From: WQUF01 sp031549885
Lineage (GTDB): Bacteria; Bacillota; Clostridia; Clostridiales; Clostridiaceae
DNA length: 25,948 nt
Direction of reading: 5' to 3'
Assembly: GCA_031549885.1 (NCBI GenBank)
Contig: JAVBPD010000052.1
Coordinates: 1 to 25,948 of the forward strand
The notes below the pieces were generated by a model. The model was not told the DNA's origin and ran no database searches. It was given only the letters and a program-made list of their open reading frames with translations. Position 1 is the first letter of the stretch, and each line of letters starts with the position of its first letter. Below, piece by piece: positions 7,688 through 15,567 of this stretch. Made by a program: the position numbers and the translations under genes.

Positions 7688-7741
7688 CATGATCGTTTTT
7701 GATTATATATTAACAATATCATGATTGTTTTTGAATGTCAA
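7688..7741 (-). promoter_or_regulatory. Hexitol operon promoter with paired DeoR-type direct repeats
   Basis: TTGACA (7736-7741) and TATTGT (7713-7718) are 17 bp apart on the minus strand. Two copies of CATGATYGTTTTTGAW (plus-strand reading) lie at 7720-7735, exactly between the -35 and -10 boxes, and at 7688-7703, downstream of the start site. They match at 14 of 16 bases and are 32 bp apart, about three helical turns. Repeated A-tract sites are typical DeoR-family operators. The repressor is probably the first gene of the operon. Confidence 0.65.
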
Positions 7742-7757
7742 TGATTAAATTTGGAGT

Positions 7758-9470
7758 TTAATAATTTTCAAGGAGAGACTTTCCTAATTTCACAATAATA
7801 TAATCTTTTTCTTTTTTAACATATCCATCTTGTGGGTAAGAAGACATATCCTTAATTTCTTCTTTGATAATATCCTTATTAATTGAATTAGGAGGATAAA
7901 TTTTATATCCATGCATGTTAAAAAAACTACATAAAATTCCAGAATTTAATTCAGTTTCAATATCTTCATCTCTAACGAAATTAAAAACAGAAATTCCTTC
8001 TATACTGCCTCTTCCCCCATCTTTTATATTATTGTTTTCAGGTCTTCCTACAAAAACAACTGGAATTTTTAAATTACTATTTTGATTTTTTTCAATATCA
8101 TATATAACATTGTTCATTAATGATAAATCTAATTGATATCGCTTATAATCTGTAAAGAAATTATCTGTAGAAATTTTTGATTGATTAAGTACAACTAAGA
8201 CAATTAAAAATCCAATTATATACTTAAGCTTTTTATTATTTTTAAAAGTATTAAATAACAAAGCAAAAGCAAACCCTACTAATATGCATAAGTTTACAAC
8301 TGAACGAAACGGAAGGCGTAAATTTCCAGTGTAAAAATACAATGAAAATGCAGCTATAATAATTCCAATTCCTATAAATAACAGTAAAAATGATTTATAA
8401 TTTATACAAAAATAAATAGATATGAAGCCAATTATTCCCACAGAGATGAATATAATAAAAATTGTATGCAGTATATATGGATTGCTAAATAGAAGCGATT
8501 GTAGAGATAAATTTTCAGCATAACAATATGTACTAAGTGAATAAAGCATGATAATTGTAGCTATAACAAAAATGCGCAATGATTTCTTTTTAAGATAAAA
8601 CTTAATTGCTATAAAACTTATAATAATGCAATATAAAACCATAAAAATTTCATAGTACACATACTTAGCTATGACTTTAAAATAGCTTAAAGCGCTAATA
8701 ATAAAGTTTTCATTTCCATATTTCATATATGCATCTTTATAATGTGCTGGCTGAAGTCTATATATTTTTATAATAATTTGCCCTAGTATCTTCCATAAGG
8801 CTATAGATATAACTAATACTAAAAGCGCATATAAACTTGCTTTTAGCATATTTTTCACTTTATATTTATTGAATTCTCTAAGTTTATCAAAATGCATTTC
8901 CATTACAAACAAGATCATAAAAAAACCAGAAAAAAAGTACATACAAGCATTTTCATAAAATGATATTCCATATGTTAATAGCAATATGGAAAAAATGAGA
9001 TTAAGAGCATGTTGTTTATTTAATATAAATTCAGCTAAAAAATATAAAGACATGGCTGCTAAAACCATCACAAGTCCAGTTTCAATTGTTGCAGCTTGAA
9101 ATATAAAATTTGTTGATATAAATGGAAACGATATTGATACACATGCGAAAATTGTCATAGCTTTTTCATCAAATAAACCATGAGAATATTTATTTAATAA
9201 ATTCGAAAATAGCGTTATTCCAATTACAATTAACAATAATCCTAAAAAATCTCTCCAAAACGGAAAAAAATCGTAAGAATTAAAAAATAGTTTAGTAATT
9301 AAAGTTCCAAATCTTCCATTTGAAGCTGAAACGCCGTTTGCATATGTAAATATAAGGTCATCATCAACGCCTATAGAAATATGAGTTAATGCAAAACCAT
9401 AAGTTAAAATAGCAGTTAATATAACGAATATCCAATAAAACGGCCTATATTTAAACAAATCTTTAAACAT
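7758..9470 (-). CDS. Polytopic membrane protein, GtrII-like glucosyltransferase
   Basis: About 570 residues with around a dozen hydrophobic segments and a soluble C-terminal tail of about 110 residues. After the first membrane segment comes IGVDDDLIFTYANG, then NGRFGTLITKLFF. This acidic-loop-then-GR pattern is what I recall of the Glucos_trans_II (GtrII) family, which transfers glucose from a polyprenyl carrier to surface polysaccharide on the outer face of the membrane. No flippase or GtrB-like carrier synthase lies nearby, so its partners would be elsewhere. The ATG at 9470 is preferred over a GTG at 9482, since the AGGTG ribosome site falls between them. No clear terminator separates it from the DeoR operon promoter. 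Confidence 0.65.
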   Translation of the reverse strand: MFKDLFKYRPFYWIFVILTAILTYGFALTHISIGVDDDLIFTYANGVSASNGRFGTLITKLFFNSYDFFPFWRDFLGLLLIVIGITLFSNLLNKYSHGLFDEKAMTIFACVSISFPFISTNFIFQAATIETGLVMVLAAMSLYFLAEFILNKQHALNLIFSILLLTYGISFYENACMYFFSGFFMILFVMEMHFDKLREFNKYKVKNMLKASLYALLVLVISIALWKILGQIIIKIYRLQPAHYKDAYMKYGNENFIISALSYFKVIAKYVYYEIFMVLYCIIISFIAIKFYLKKKSLRIFVIATIIMLYSLSTYCYAENLSLQSLLFSNPYILHTIFIIFISVGIIGFISIYFCINYKSFLLLFIGIGIIIAAFSLYFYTGNLRLPFRSVVNLCILVGFAFALLFNTFKNNKKLKYIIGFLIVLVVLNQSKISTDNFFTDYKRYQLDLSLMNNVIYDIEKNQNSNLKIPVVFVGRPENNNIKDGGRGSIEGISVFNFVRDEDIETELNSGILCSFFNMHGYKIYPPNSINKDIIKEEIKDMSSYPQDGYVKKEKDYIIVKLGKSLLENY

Positions 9471-9557
9471 TTCACACCTCACGAAACTTTTCTAATTTAA
9501 TCATTAACAAATACCACAATATATATAACATTAATAAAAAAATTTATTTATAATAAA

Positions 9558-9596
9558 AAAACCTTAATTCACAACTAAATTATGAATTAAGGTTTT
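9558..9596. terminator. Terminator after the P-type ATPase
   Basis: AAAACCTTAATTCA and TGAATTAAGGTTTT form a perfect 14-bp stem around an 11-base loop. On the minus strand it is followed by a long T-run. Its sequence, loop included, is nearly the same as the terminator in the leader of the same gene (12299-12331). Confidence 0.85.
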
Positions 9597-9600
9597 GTTG

Positions 9601-12258
9601 TTATTTGTTCTTTAATCTAATAAATACCTTTACAATCTCTGTACAAACTAGCGGAAGAAGTGAAAGCAAAAATACAATAATCCAATCAGTTAATGTTAAA
9701 AATACAACTGAGAATGTTGTTTGCAAAAACGGAATGGAAACTACTCCAATTTGTAACACTAATCCTAATATAATCGAGTATATAAGGTATTTGTTTGAAA
9801 ACAAACCAATTTGAAATATGGATTTTACATTGTGTCTCATATTTAATGAATGAACTAATTGAGATACGCTTAAAATTATAAATGCCATAGTTTGGCCATA
9901 CATTAAAGCTTCCTCAGTTAAATGTGCTGGGTAAAGAGGTAATATATTAGTATCTCCACTGTGAATTTTTATTCCTATTATAAATCCTGCAAGTGAAATA
10001 ACTCCAATTAGAATCCCATTTAAAATCATTGGCAATGCGTTATTTTTAAACAAACTTTGCTTTGGATCTCTTGGCTTTTCTTTCATTATATCTTTATCAC
10101 CAGGGTCGGCTCCTAATGAAAGCGCAGGAAATGAGTCTGTAATTAAATTTACCCAAAGTATATGAATAGGTTTTAATGGAGTTGCCCAGTTTAATATTAT
10201 AGCAAGGAACAACGTGATTATTTCTCCTAAATTACAAGAAAGGAGGAACATGATGGATTTTTTAATATTATTAAATATATTTCTTCCCTCTTCAACAGCT
10301 TTAACAATAGTTGCAAAGTTATCATCTGTTAAAATCATATCAGAAGCGCCTTTAGAAACGTCTGTACCAGTAATCCCCATAGCAACCCCTATATCAGCCA
10401 TTTTTAAAGAAGGAGCATCATTTACACCATCACCAGTCATTGAAACAATATTGCCCTTTCTCTTAAATGCTTTTACAATTCTAACTTTATGTTCAGGAGA
10501 AACCCTTGCAAACACTCTTAATTTATCAATTTTGTTGTCAATTTCATCATCGCTTAACCTATCAAGGTCAACTCCAAAAATTGCTTCATCTTCACCATTT
10601 GCAATCTTTAATTCCTTTGCTATAGCAACAGCAGTGTTTTTATGGTCTCCAGTAATCATTATGGTTTTGATTCCGGAATTTACACATGTCTCAATAGAAC
10701 CTTTAACCTCTTCTCTTGGTGGGTCAATCATTCCAACAAGCCCTATAAGCGTAAGATCATTTTCTAAATTATCAAAACTTGTAGGAACCTTGTCTACAAT
10801 TTTATATGCACTTCCAAGCACTCTTAAAGCTTCATCTGACATAAAATTAGAGTTTTTCATAATTTCATCTTTAATTTCATCTGTAATATCAACTGTTTTT
10901 CCGTTTATCAATGCTCTATTACAAATTTTCAATAAATTATCTATAGCTCCCTTAGTCAACACATAATAGTCATCATTGAACTTATTTACTGTAGTCATGA
11001 GCTTTCTATCAGAATCAAATGGATATTCAAATACTCTTTTGTATTCCTTATCTATATCGTTCTTTATTATATCAAATGGTTTCCCCACTTGTAAAAGCGC
11101 AATTTCTGTAGGATCTCCAGTGCTTGAATTTTCATCTAATGTTGCATCATTGCAGAGCATGATGTTTTCTAATAAAAGTTTTTCAACTGGATTATTTATA
11201 TCAAACTCTTTTATACTTTTTATTCCATCAGCGTAATATTTTGTAACTGTCATTTTATTTTGAGTAAGGGTTCCTGTTTTATCTGAGCATATTACATTAA
11301 CAGCACCTAATGTTTCAACTGCAGGAAGCTTTCTTATGATGGCGTGTTCTTTTACCATCTTTTGAACTCCTATTGCAAGAACAATGGTTATAATAGCTGG
11401 AAGTCCTTCAGGAATTGCTGCAACAGCTAAGCTTATTGCTGTTAAGAACATTTCAAAAAAAGCTCTTCCTTGTAACATGCCAACTACAAACATAATAGCA
11501 CATATAGCGAGGGCCGCTATTCCAAGAACCTTTCCTAATTCTTCAATTTTCTTTTGAAGTGGTGATAAATCCTCTACTTGTTCCTCTAGCATTGTAGCAA
11601 TTTTACCAATTTGAGTATTCATACCTGTCTCAACGGCAACTCCAACACCTCTGCCATATGTGCAGAGCGTGGACATAAAAGCCATATTTTTTTGATCCCC
11701 TAAAGGAGTATTATCTTTTTCGTAAACTTCATTAGAATATTTTTCTACAGGAACAGATTCACCCGTTAGAGCAGATTCTTCAATTTTTAAATTTACACTT
11801 TCTATTAATCGTAAATCGCAAGGAAGATATCTTCCTGCATCAATCATAACTATATCTCCTGGAACAACCTTTTCTGAATCAATTTCTTGAATTTTTCCAT
11901 CTCTTTTGACAACGGCTTTTGGCGAGGAAAGTTTCTTTAGTGCTTCCATTGCTTTTTCCGCTTTAGATTCTTGTATTACTCCAATTACAGCATTTATTAT
12001 TATAACAAATAATATTATAATTCCATCTGCAATTTCCCCAACTGCTATGGAGATTATTGCTGCTGCTAGCAATATATATATAAGGATGTCATTTAATTGT
12101 GCTATGATTAATTGAAAAATGCTCTTTTTCTTTTTCTCAATTAATTTATTTTCACCATATTTTGCTATTCGCTCATCAATAACATTGTTACTTAACCCTG
12201 TAGTTGAATTTGTTTCCAAAAGACTGATTGTTTCCTCCACACTTTTCTTAAACCACAT
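9601..12258 (-). CDS. Cation-transporting P-type ATPase (P2A; Ca2+/Mn2+ type)
   Basis: The 885-residue protein is a complete P2-type ATPase. It has an N-terminal cation-ATPase domain (1-60), the actuator motif TGES (165-168), PEGLP in membrane segment 4 (283-287), the phosphorylation site DKTGTLT with Asp326, and the hinge GDGVNDAP. Transport residues of the SERCA class are kept: Asn and Glu in the SCNLGE of segment 5, and Asn/Asp in the LWVNLITDS of segment 6. Segment 8 seems to have Gln (SVSQLVHSLN) where SERCA has Glu, suggesting one ion site, as in the Ca/Mn pumps of the SPCA group. It would normally be named a calcium ATPase. The Mn2+-type riboswitch in its leader argues for manganese export or mixed specificity. 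Confidence 0.9.
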   Translation of the reverse strand: MWFKKSVEETISLLETNSTTGLSNNVIDERIAKYGENKLIEKKKKSIFQLIIAQLNDILIYILLAAAIISIAVGEIADGIIILFVIIINAVIGVIQESKAEKAMEALKKLSSPKAVVKRDGKIQEIDSEKVVPGDIVMIDAGRYLPCDLRLIESVNLKIEESALTGESVPVEKYSNEVYEKDNTPLGDQKNMAFMSTLCTYGRGVGVAVETGMNTQIGKIATMLEEQVEDLSPLQKKIEELGKVLGIAALAICAIMFVVGMLQGRAFFEMFLTAISLAVAAIPEGLPAIITIVLAIGVQKMVKEHAIIRKLPAVETLGAVNVICSDKTGTLTQNKMTVTKYYADGIKSIKEFDINNPVEKLLLENIMLCNDATLDENSSTGDPTEIALLQVGKPFDIIKNDIDKEYKRVFEYPFDSDRKLMTTVNKFNDDYYVLTKGAIDNLLKICNRALINGKTVDITDEIKDEIMKNSNFMSDEALRVLGSAYKIVDKVPTSFDNLENDLTLIGLVGMIDPPREEVKGSIETCVNSGIKTIMITGDHKNTAVAIAKELKIANGEDEAIFGVDLDRLSDDEIDNKIDKLRVFARVSPEHKVRIVKAFKRKGNIVSMTGDGVNDAPSLKMADIGVAMGITGTDVSKGASDMILTDDNFATIVKAVEEGRNIFNNIKKSIMFLLSCNLGEIITLFLAIILNWATPLKPIHILWVNLITDSFPALSLGADPGDKDIMKEKPRDPKQSLFKNNALPMILNGILIGVISLAGFIIGIKIHSGDTNILPLYPAHLTEEALMYGQTMAFIILSVSQLVHSLNMRHNVKSIFQIGLFSNKYLIYSIILGLVLQIGVVSIPFLQTTFSVVFLTLTDWIIVFLLSLLPLVCTEIVKVFIRLKNK

Positions 12259-12290
12259 AAATTTACAACTCCTTTAACTAAAATAGAACA

Positions 12291-12331
12291 AAAAAATAAC
12301 CTTAATTCACAACAAAGTCATGAATCAAGGT
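12291..12331 (-). terminator. Leader terminator (riboswitch expression platform)
   Basis: On the minus strand ACCTTGATTCA (12321-12331) pairs with TGAATTAAGGT (12299-12309), 11 pairs with one G-U, followed by TTATTTTTTT. It lies upstream of the ATPase start, so it can stop transcription before the gene. Its 5' arm contains the bases that would close helix P1 of the aptamer, so the two folds are mutually exclusive. Confidence 0.75.
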
Positions 12332-12424
12332 CTTACTCTTTATAATTATTACCAGAATACAGCAAAACTATATTCGTGATGATGATAATAATAACCTATA
12401 TAAGGTGAGTTACTCCCCTTTTTT
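12325..12424 (-). promoter_or_regulatory. yybP-ykoY family (Mn2+) riboswitch aptamer
   Basis: Read on the minus strand, the leader has AAGGGGAGTAACTCACC (12404-12420), matching the hallmark GGGGAGUA loop of the yybP-ykoY class. A small ACCT/AGGT hairpin follows. Next is a long arm with TATTATTA/TAATAATT pairing, an internal loop containing CACGAA, and a GAATATAG/CTGTATTC stem. The end, GTAAGACCTT, resembles the family's 3' boundary (GCAAGACCUU in Lactococcus, from memory). AAGG (12417-12420) pairs with CCTT (12327-12330) as P1. Known members sense Mn2+ and often control P-type ATPases. P1 shares bases with the downstream terminator, so metal binding should turn the gene on. Confidence 0.8.
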
Positions 12425-12468
12425 CAATAATGTTACTTTAATTAGTAGCATATTTAATTGCTATAGCT

Positions 12469-12497
12469 TATATACTCTGTTTCTTATATTAACACAA
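12469..12497 (-). promoter_or_regulatory. Promoter of the riboswitch-ATPase transcript
   Basis: TTGTGT (12492-12497) and TATATA (12469-12474) are 17 bp apart on the minus strand. Transcription would begin near 12462, about 40 bases before the aptamer. The gene-free stretch 12259-12627 is thus accounted for by this promoter, the riboswitch, its terminator and the uppP promoter region. Confidence 0.5.
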
Positions 12498-12627
12498 GTT
12501 TTAAAAAAATCCTATACCTATAAAAAAATAATTTATATTATTCTTTTTTAATTATTATCTAAAATCATTATTTTTTTAAGCTTTTAGGTTATAATTTCTT
12601 TATGAAGTTAAATTAAGGGGTGTATAA

Positions 12628-13452
12628 ATGCAGATTGTTGAACTATTAAAGGCTTTTATTTTAGGAGTTGTGGAAGGAATTACAGAATGGCTTCCCATAA
12701 GCAGCACTGGTCATATGATTTTAATAGATGAAATTATAAAATTAAATGTTTCTAAAGAGTTTAAAGAAATGTTTTTTGTTGTTATTCAATTAGGCGCTAT
12801 TCTTTCCGTAATATTTTTATACTTTAATAAATTAAACCCATTTTCTAGGAAGAAAGATTCCATACAAAAAAAAGAGACCATTAACCTTTGGATTAAAGTT
12901 TTAATCGCTTGTGTACCAGCAGGAATCATAGGTATTTTATTTAATGATAAAATAGATGAAATCTTTTATAATTATAAAACTGTTGCAGTTACCTTAATTG
13001 TATATGGAATATTATTTATCGTCATTGAAAACCTTAATAAAAACAAGAAACCTATAATAAATAATTTTAATGAATTAAGTTATAAAGTTGCACTTATTAT
13101 AGGTATTTTTCAAATACTTGCTTTAATTCCTGGAACATCAAGATCAGGAGCAACTATTATAGGTGGTATGATTTTTGGAGCATCAAGGTATATTGCAGCT
13201 GAATTTACATTCTTTTTAGCAATTCCTATAATGTTTGGAGCAAGCTTATTAAAACTTATAAAATTTGGATTTAGTTTTACTACATATGAGTTTTTAATAT
13301 TGTTTGTTGGAATGGCAGTTTCCTTTCTTGTTTCAATTTTAGCCATTAAATTTCTTATGGGATATATTAAAAAACACGATTTTAAAGTCTTTGGGTATTA
13401 CAGAATAATTTTAGGAATCATTGTTCTTGCATTCTTTGTGTTTATAATTTAG
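12628..13452 (+). CDS. uppP: Undecaprenyl-diphosphatase UppP (BacA)
   Basis: An integral membrane protein of 274 residues, the usual length. It dephosphorylates undecaprenyl diphosphate, recycling the carrier lipid for cell-wall synthesis; overexpression confers bacitracin resistance in several species. The two signature regions are present: EGITEWLPISSTGHM (16-30), with Glu16, Glu20, Ser26 and His29 at the catalytic positions, and PGTSRSGAT (168-176), with the essential Arg172. AAGGGG precedes the ATG, and TATAAT at 12590-12595 is a likely -10 box without a strong -35. The 3' end overlaps the convergent dehydrogenase gene by 4 bp. Confidence 0.95.
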   Translation: MQIVELLKAFILGVVEGITEWLPISSTGHMILIDEIIKLNVSKEFKEMFFVVIQLGAILSVIFLYFNKLNPFSRKKDSIQKKETINLWIKVLIACVPAGIIGILFNDKIDEIFYNYKTVAVTLIVYGILFIVIENLNKNKKPIINNFNELSYKVALIIGIFQILALIPGTSRSGATIIGGMIFGASRYIAAEFTFFLAIPIMFGASLLKLIKFGFSFTTYEFLILFVGMAVSFLVSILAIKFLMGYIKKHDFKVFGYYRIILGIIVLAFFVFII

Positions 13453-14333
13453 TTGCTTTTTAGCAGCTTTTTTTCTATATTATTTAACCCTGTGATTTGT
13501 TCACTAACCATCCATAATTTCTGCGCAAGCTTCTCATCTTTAGTTTTGACTGATGGCTTTGCTAGTTTACAGTTTGCAAAATACATGCCTTTCATATTTT
13601 CGCATTCTTTGCTTGTTGCAACATAAATTGCAGTAGCAGCACCTTTTTCTGGTGTTTTTACAAAGGGAGCTAGTATAGCACCTGCAGTTTTGCGGATCCA
13701 GTTAATATTGGTCATACCTTCCCTGCGCCTTGCTCCAATATTTGTTATCACTGCACCAGGATGTACGCAATTTATAGTAATATTGGTATTTTCTAATCGC
13801 TTAGTTAATTCTTTTGAAAATAGCAAATTGCAAAGTTTAGCTTGACTATATGCTTTAGCCACAGAATACCCATTCTTTAAACCAAGATCGTCAAAGTGCA
13901 CCTTCCCTACCTTATGAGCAACTGAACTCACCATAACAATACGTGCATTTTCGCTCATACCATCAAGTAAAAGATTAGTTAATAGGAAATGTCCAATATG
14001 GCATACACCAAAGTGCATTTCTAAGCCATCTTTTGTTTCTTGTCTATTAAAATTTAATACACCTGCATTATTGATTAAAATGTCAAGATGTGTATATTTT
14101 TTTTTAAAATCTTCACAAAATCTATATATATCTGATATATCACCTAAATCACAAAGCATTAAATCAACATTTACGCAATGAGCTTTCTCTTTAATATACT
14201 CCATCGCAGCTTTCCCTCGCTTTAAATTTCGGCAAAGCATTACAACAAAAATACCCTTTTTAGAGAGTGCAAGTGCAGTTTCACGACCCATACCACTGCT
14301 TGCCCCAGTTACTAAGGCAATTTTTCGTTCCAT
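13449..14333 (-). CDS. Short-chain dehydrogenase/reductase (retinol dehydrogenase-like)
   Basis: A classical SDR of about 294 residues. It has the NAD(P) motif TGASSGMG at 9-16, the NNAG motif in DILINNAGVLNF, the catalytic Ser in VMVSSVAHK, and the YSQAK (YxxxK) pair. The sequence after it (NCVHPGAVITNIG) and the length place it near the retinol-dehydrogenase/WWOX-like group often annotated in clostridia; the true substrate is unknown. The start is taken at 14333, with AAGGGG upstream; an ATG four codons earlier directly abuts that ribosome site, so the start is uncertain by a few residues. It lies 71 bp after the hydrolase gene on the same strand, perhaps co-transcribed. Confidence 0.85.
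   Translation of the reverse strand: MERKIALVTGASSGMGRETALALSKKGIFVVMLCRNLKRGKAAMEYIKEKAHCVNVDLMLCDLGDISDIYRFCEDFKKKYTHLDILINNAGVLNFNRQETKDGLEMHFGVCHIGHFLLTNLLLDGMSENARIVMVSSVAHKVGKVHFDDLGLKNGYSVAKAYSQAKLCNLLFSKELTKRLENTNITINCVHPGAVITNIGARRREGMTNINWIRKTAGAILAPFVKTPEKGAATAIYVATSKECENMKGMYFANCKLAKPSVKTKDEKLAQKLWMVSEQITGLNNIEKKLLKSN
13451..13475 (+). terminator. uppP terminator inside the end of the convergent gene
   Basis: AGTTGCT and AGCAGCT (one G-U pair) enclose TTTT and are followed by TTTTTTTC. The hairpin starts at the second base of the uppP stop codon and lies within the last codons (KKLLKSN) of the SDR gene on the other strand. Confidence 0.7.
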
Positions 14334-14386
14334 AAATAACCACATCCCCTTCTTTATACATGTTACATATTTTAAAAAAAATGCCC

Positions 14387-14401
14387 TGAACTTAAAGTTC
14401 A
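14387..14401 (-). terminator. Weak hairpin between hydrolase and SDR genes
   Basis: TGAACTTTAAGTTCA (minus strand) is a perfect palindrome that can form a 5-bp stem with a 5-base loop. It is followed by GGGCATTTTTTTT. It may give partial termination between the two genes. Confidence 0.35.
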
Positions 14402-14404
14402 AAG

Positions 14405-15340
14405 CTATTTATTAATTATTATGCTATTTATAAATTGGATTATTCCACTTTCTACTTCTTCTCTAATTTCAGGTTCATTATGAATCTCATGTCTGTAATT
14501 TGAATACACCTTTGTGGTAACTTTATGACCTGTATTCCAAAGCCAATTGGAAACCTTGTAAACTCCTTCACCATAATTACCAACAGGATCTTGATCCCCT
14601 GCAATATTGTAAATAGGAAGATCTTTTGGAACCTTTTCTGCCCAACTCTCCCCTTCTATCATTTGAAGAATATGACCAACATCATAAAGCGATTGAATTG
14701 TAGGTGGATTATTTAAATTATTAAATGGATCTTGACTGTGGTCTAAAACAACACCTTGATCTGTTGCAATCCAATCATTTGGAGTTTTTGGATTTTCATA
14801 CCTATCCACCATGCCGGCAAACATTCTCATTAAAAATTCTGGTTTTACTTCACTTCCTTTGCCCTCATCGATTAATTCCTTCATTTCCTTAGCTAAATCT
14901 GGAACATTTGGAAGCATCGCAGCTGTACCACAGATAATTAATCCTGTCATACCATTTCCATAAACAGAAGCATAATTCCTTGCTATCATAGATCCCCAAC
15001 TATGACCAAACATTATGTAAGGCAAATTTGGATAATCCTTTAAAACAAGATTTCTTAGAGTATTTTCATCCTCAGTAGTTGTCATATAACCTTTATGTCC
15101 AAAATCTCCCCAAGTATCATTAAAAGCAGCAGTTAATCCATGTCCTACATGATCATCGGCACAAACCACAAAGCCTTCATCTAGTAATTTGTAAATAAGA
15201 TGAATGTAACGCCTAGAATGCTCTCCAAAACCATGAACAACCTGCACGCAAGCTTTTGGTTGTACTATGGGTGTATAAATAAAACCTTTTATTACGTCGC
15301 GTTCATTAAAGGACTTAAAACTTATCTCTCTAATAGACAT
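14405..15340 (-). CDS. Alpha/beta hydrolase, lysophospholipase/monoacylglycerol lipase-like
   Basis: The 311-residue protein matches the Hydrolase_4 (serine aminopeptidase S33-like) pattern: VVHGFGEHSRRY (about 34-45) with the HGxxEH motif, ADDHVGHG, then the nucleophile elbow GHSWGS. The acidic residue is probably in IAGDQDPVGNYG and the catalytic His in YRHEIHNE near the C-terminus. Enzymes of this group cleave the acyl chain of monoacylglycerols or lysophospholipids. There is no signal peptide, so it is cytoplasmic. The start at 15340 has AGGAGGA eight bases upstream; the 16-codon extension above it would read through that site. Confidence 0.85.
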   Translation of the reverse strand: MSIREISFKSFNERDVIKGFIYTPIVQPKACVQVVHGFGEHSRRYIHLIYKLLDEGFVVCADDHVGHGLTAAFNDTWGDFGHKGYMTTTEDENTLRNLVLKDYPNLPYIMFGHSWGSMIARNYASVYGNGMTGLIICGTAAMLPNVPDLAKEMKELIDEGKGSEVKPEFLMRMFAGMVDRYENPKTPNDWIATDQGVVLDHSQDPFNNLNNPPTIQSLYDVGHILQMIEGESWAEKVPKDLPIYNIAGDQDPVGNYGEGVYKVSNWLWNTGHKVTTKVYSNYRHEIHNEPEIREEVESGIIQFINSIIINK

Positions 15341-15415
15341 AAAAAAAATCCTCCTAAAAATATTAATGTTATACTTGAATATTATCACTAAAATTAATTC
15401 AGAACAAGTAATACT

Positions 15416-15567
15416 TTAAAATTCATCAAATGAAACAATGCTATATTTATACCCTTGCTCTGTTAAAAACATCTGTCGTTTAGTTGCATTCCAAGGAGAA
15501 ATAGGATTCATAACCTCAAGCAAAATAGACATGTCACTTTGGACAATAATAGGGTTATAGGCTCCAT
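15416..15567 (-). pseudogene. DNA repair helicase XPB-like gene, internal deletion scar
   Basis: The ATG at 15567 overlaps the stop of the upstream gene (TAATG), the usual coupling of this pair. After ATGGAG the frame shifts, and the sequence reads YNPIIVQSDMSILLEVMNP, the N-terminus of bacterial XPB helicases (compare PLIVQSD...LLEV, from memory). It then runs straight into WNATKRQMFLTEQGYKYSI plus a few residues, which matches the extreme C-terminus of the same family (RQ.FL.EQGY.Y). Some 500 residues holding all helicase motifs are missing. The gene is dead. Confidence 0.75.

Noticed and set aside
10214..10966. 250-codon plus-strand ORF opposite the ATPase
   Set aside because: A shadow of the P-type ATPase coding strand; the ATPase motifs on the minus strand are decisive.
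9601..12258. Naming the ATPase simply as a calcium pump
   Set aside because: Its residues fit Ca2+ transport, but the leader carries a Mn2+-type riboswitch, so the ion is left open.
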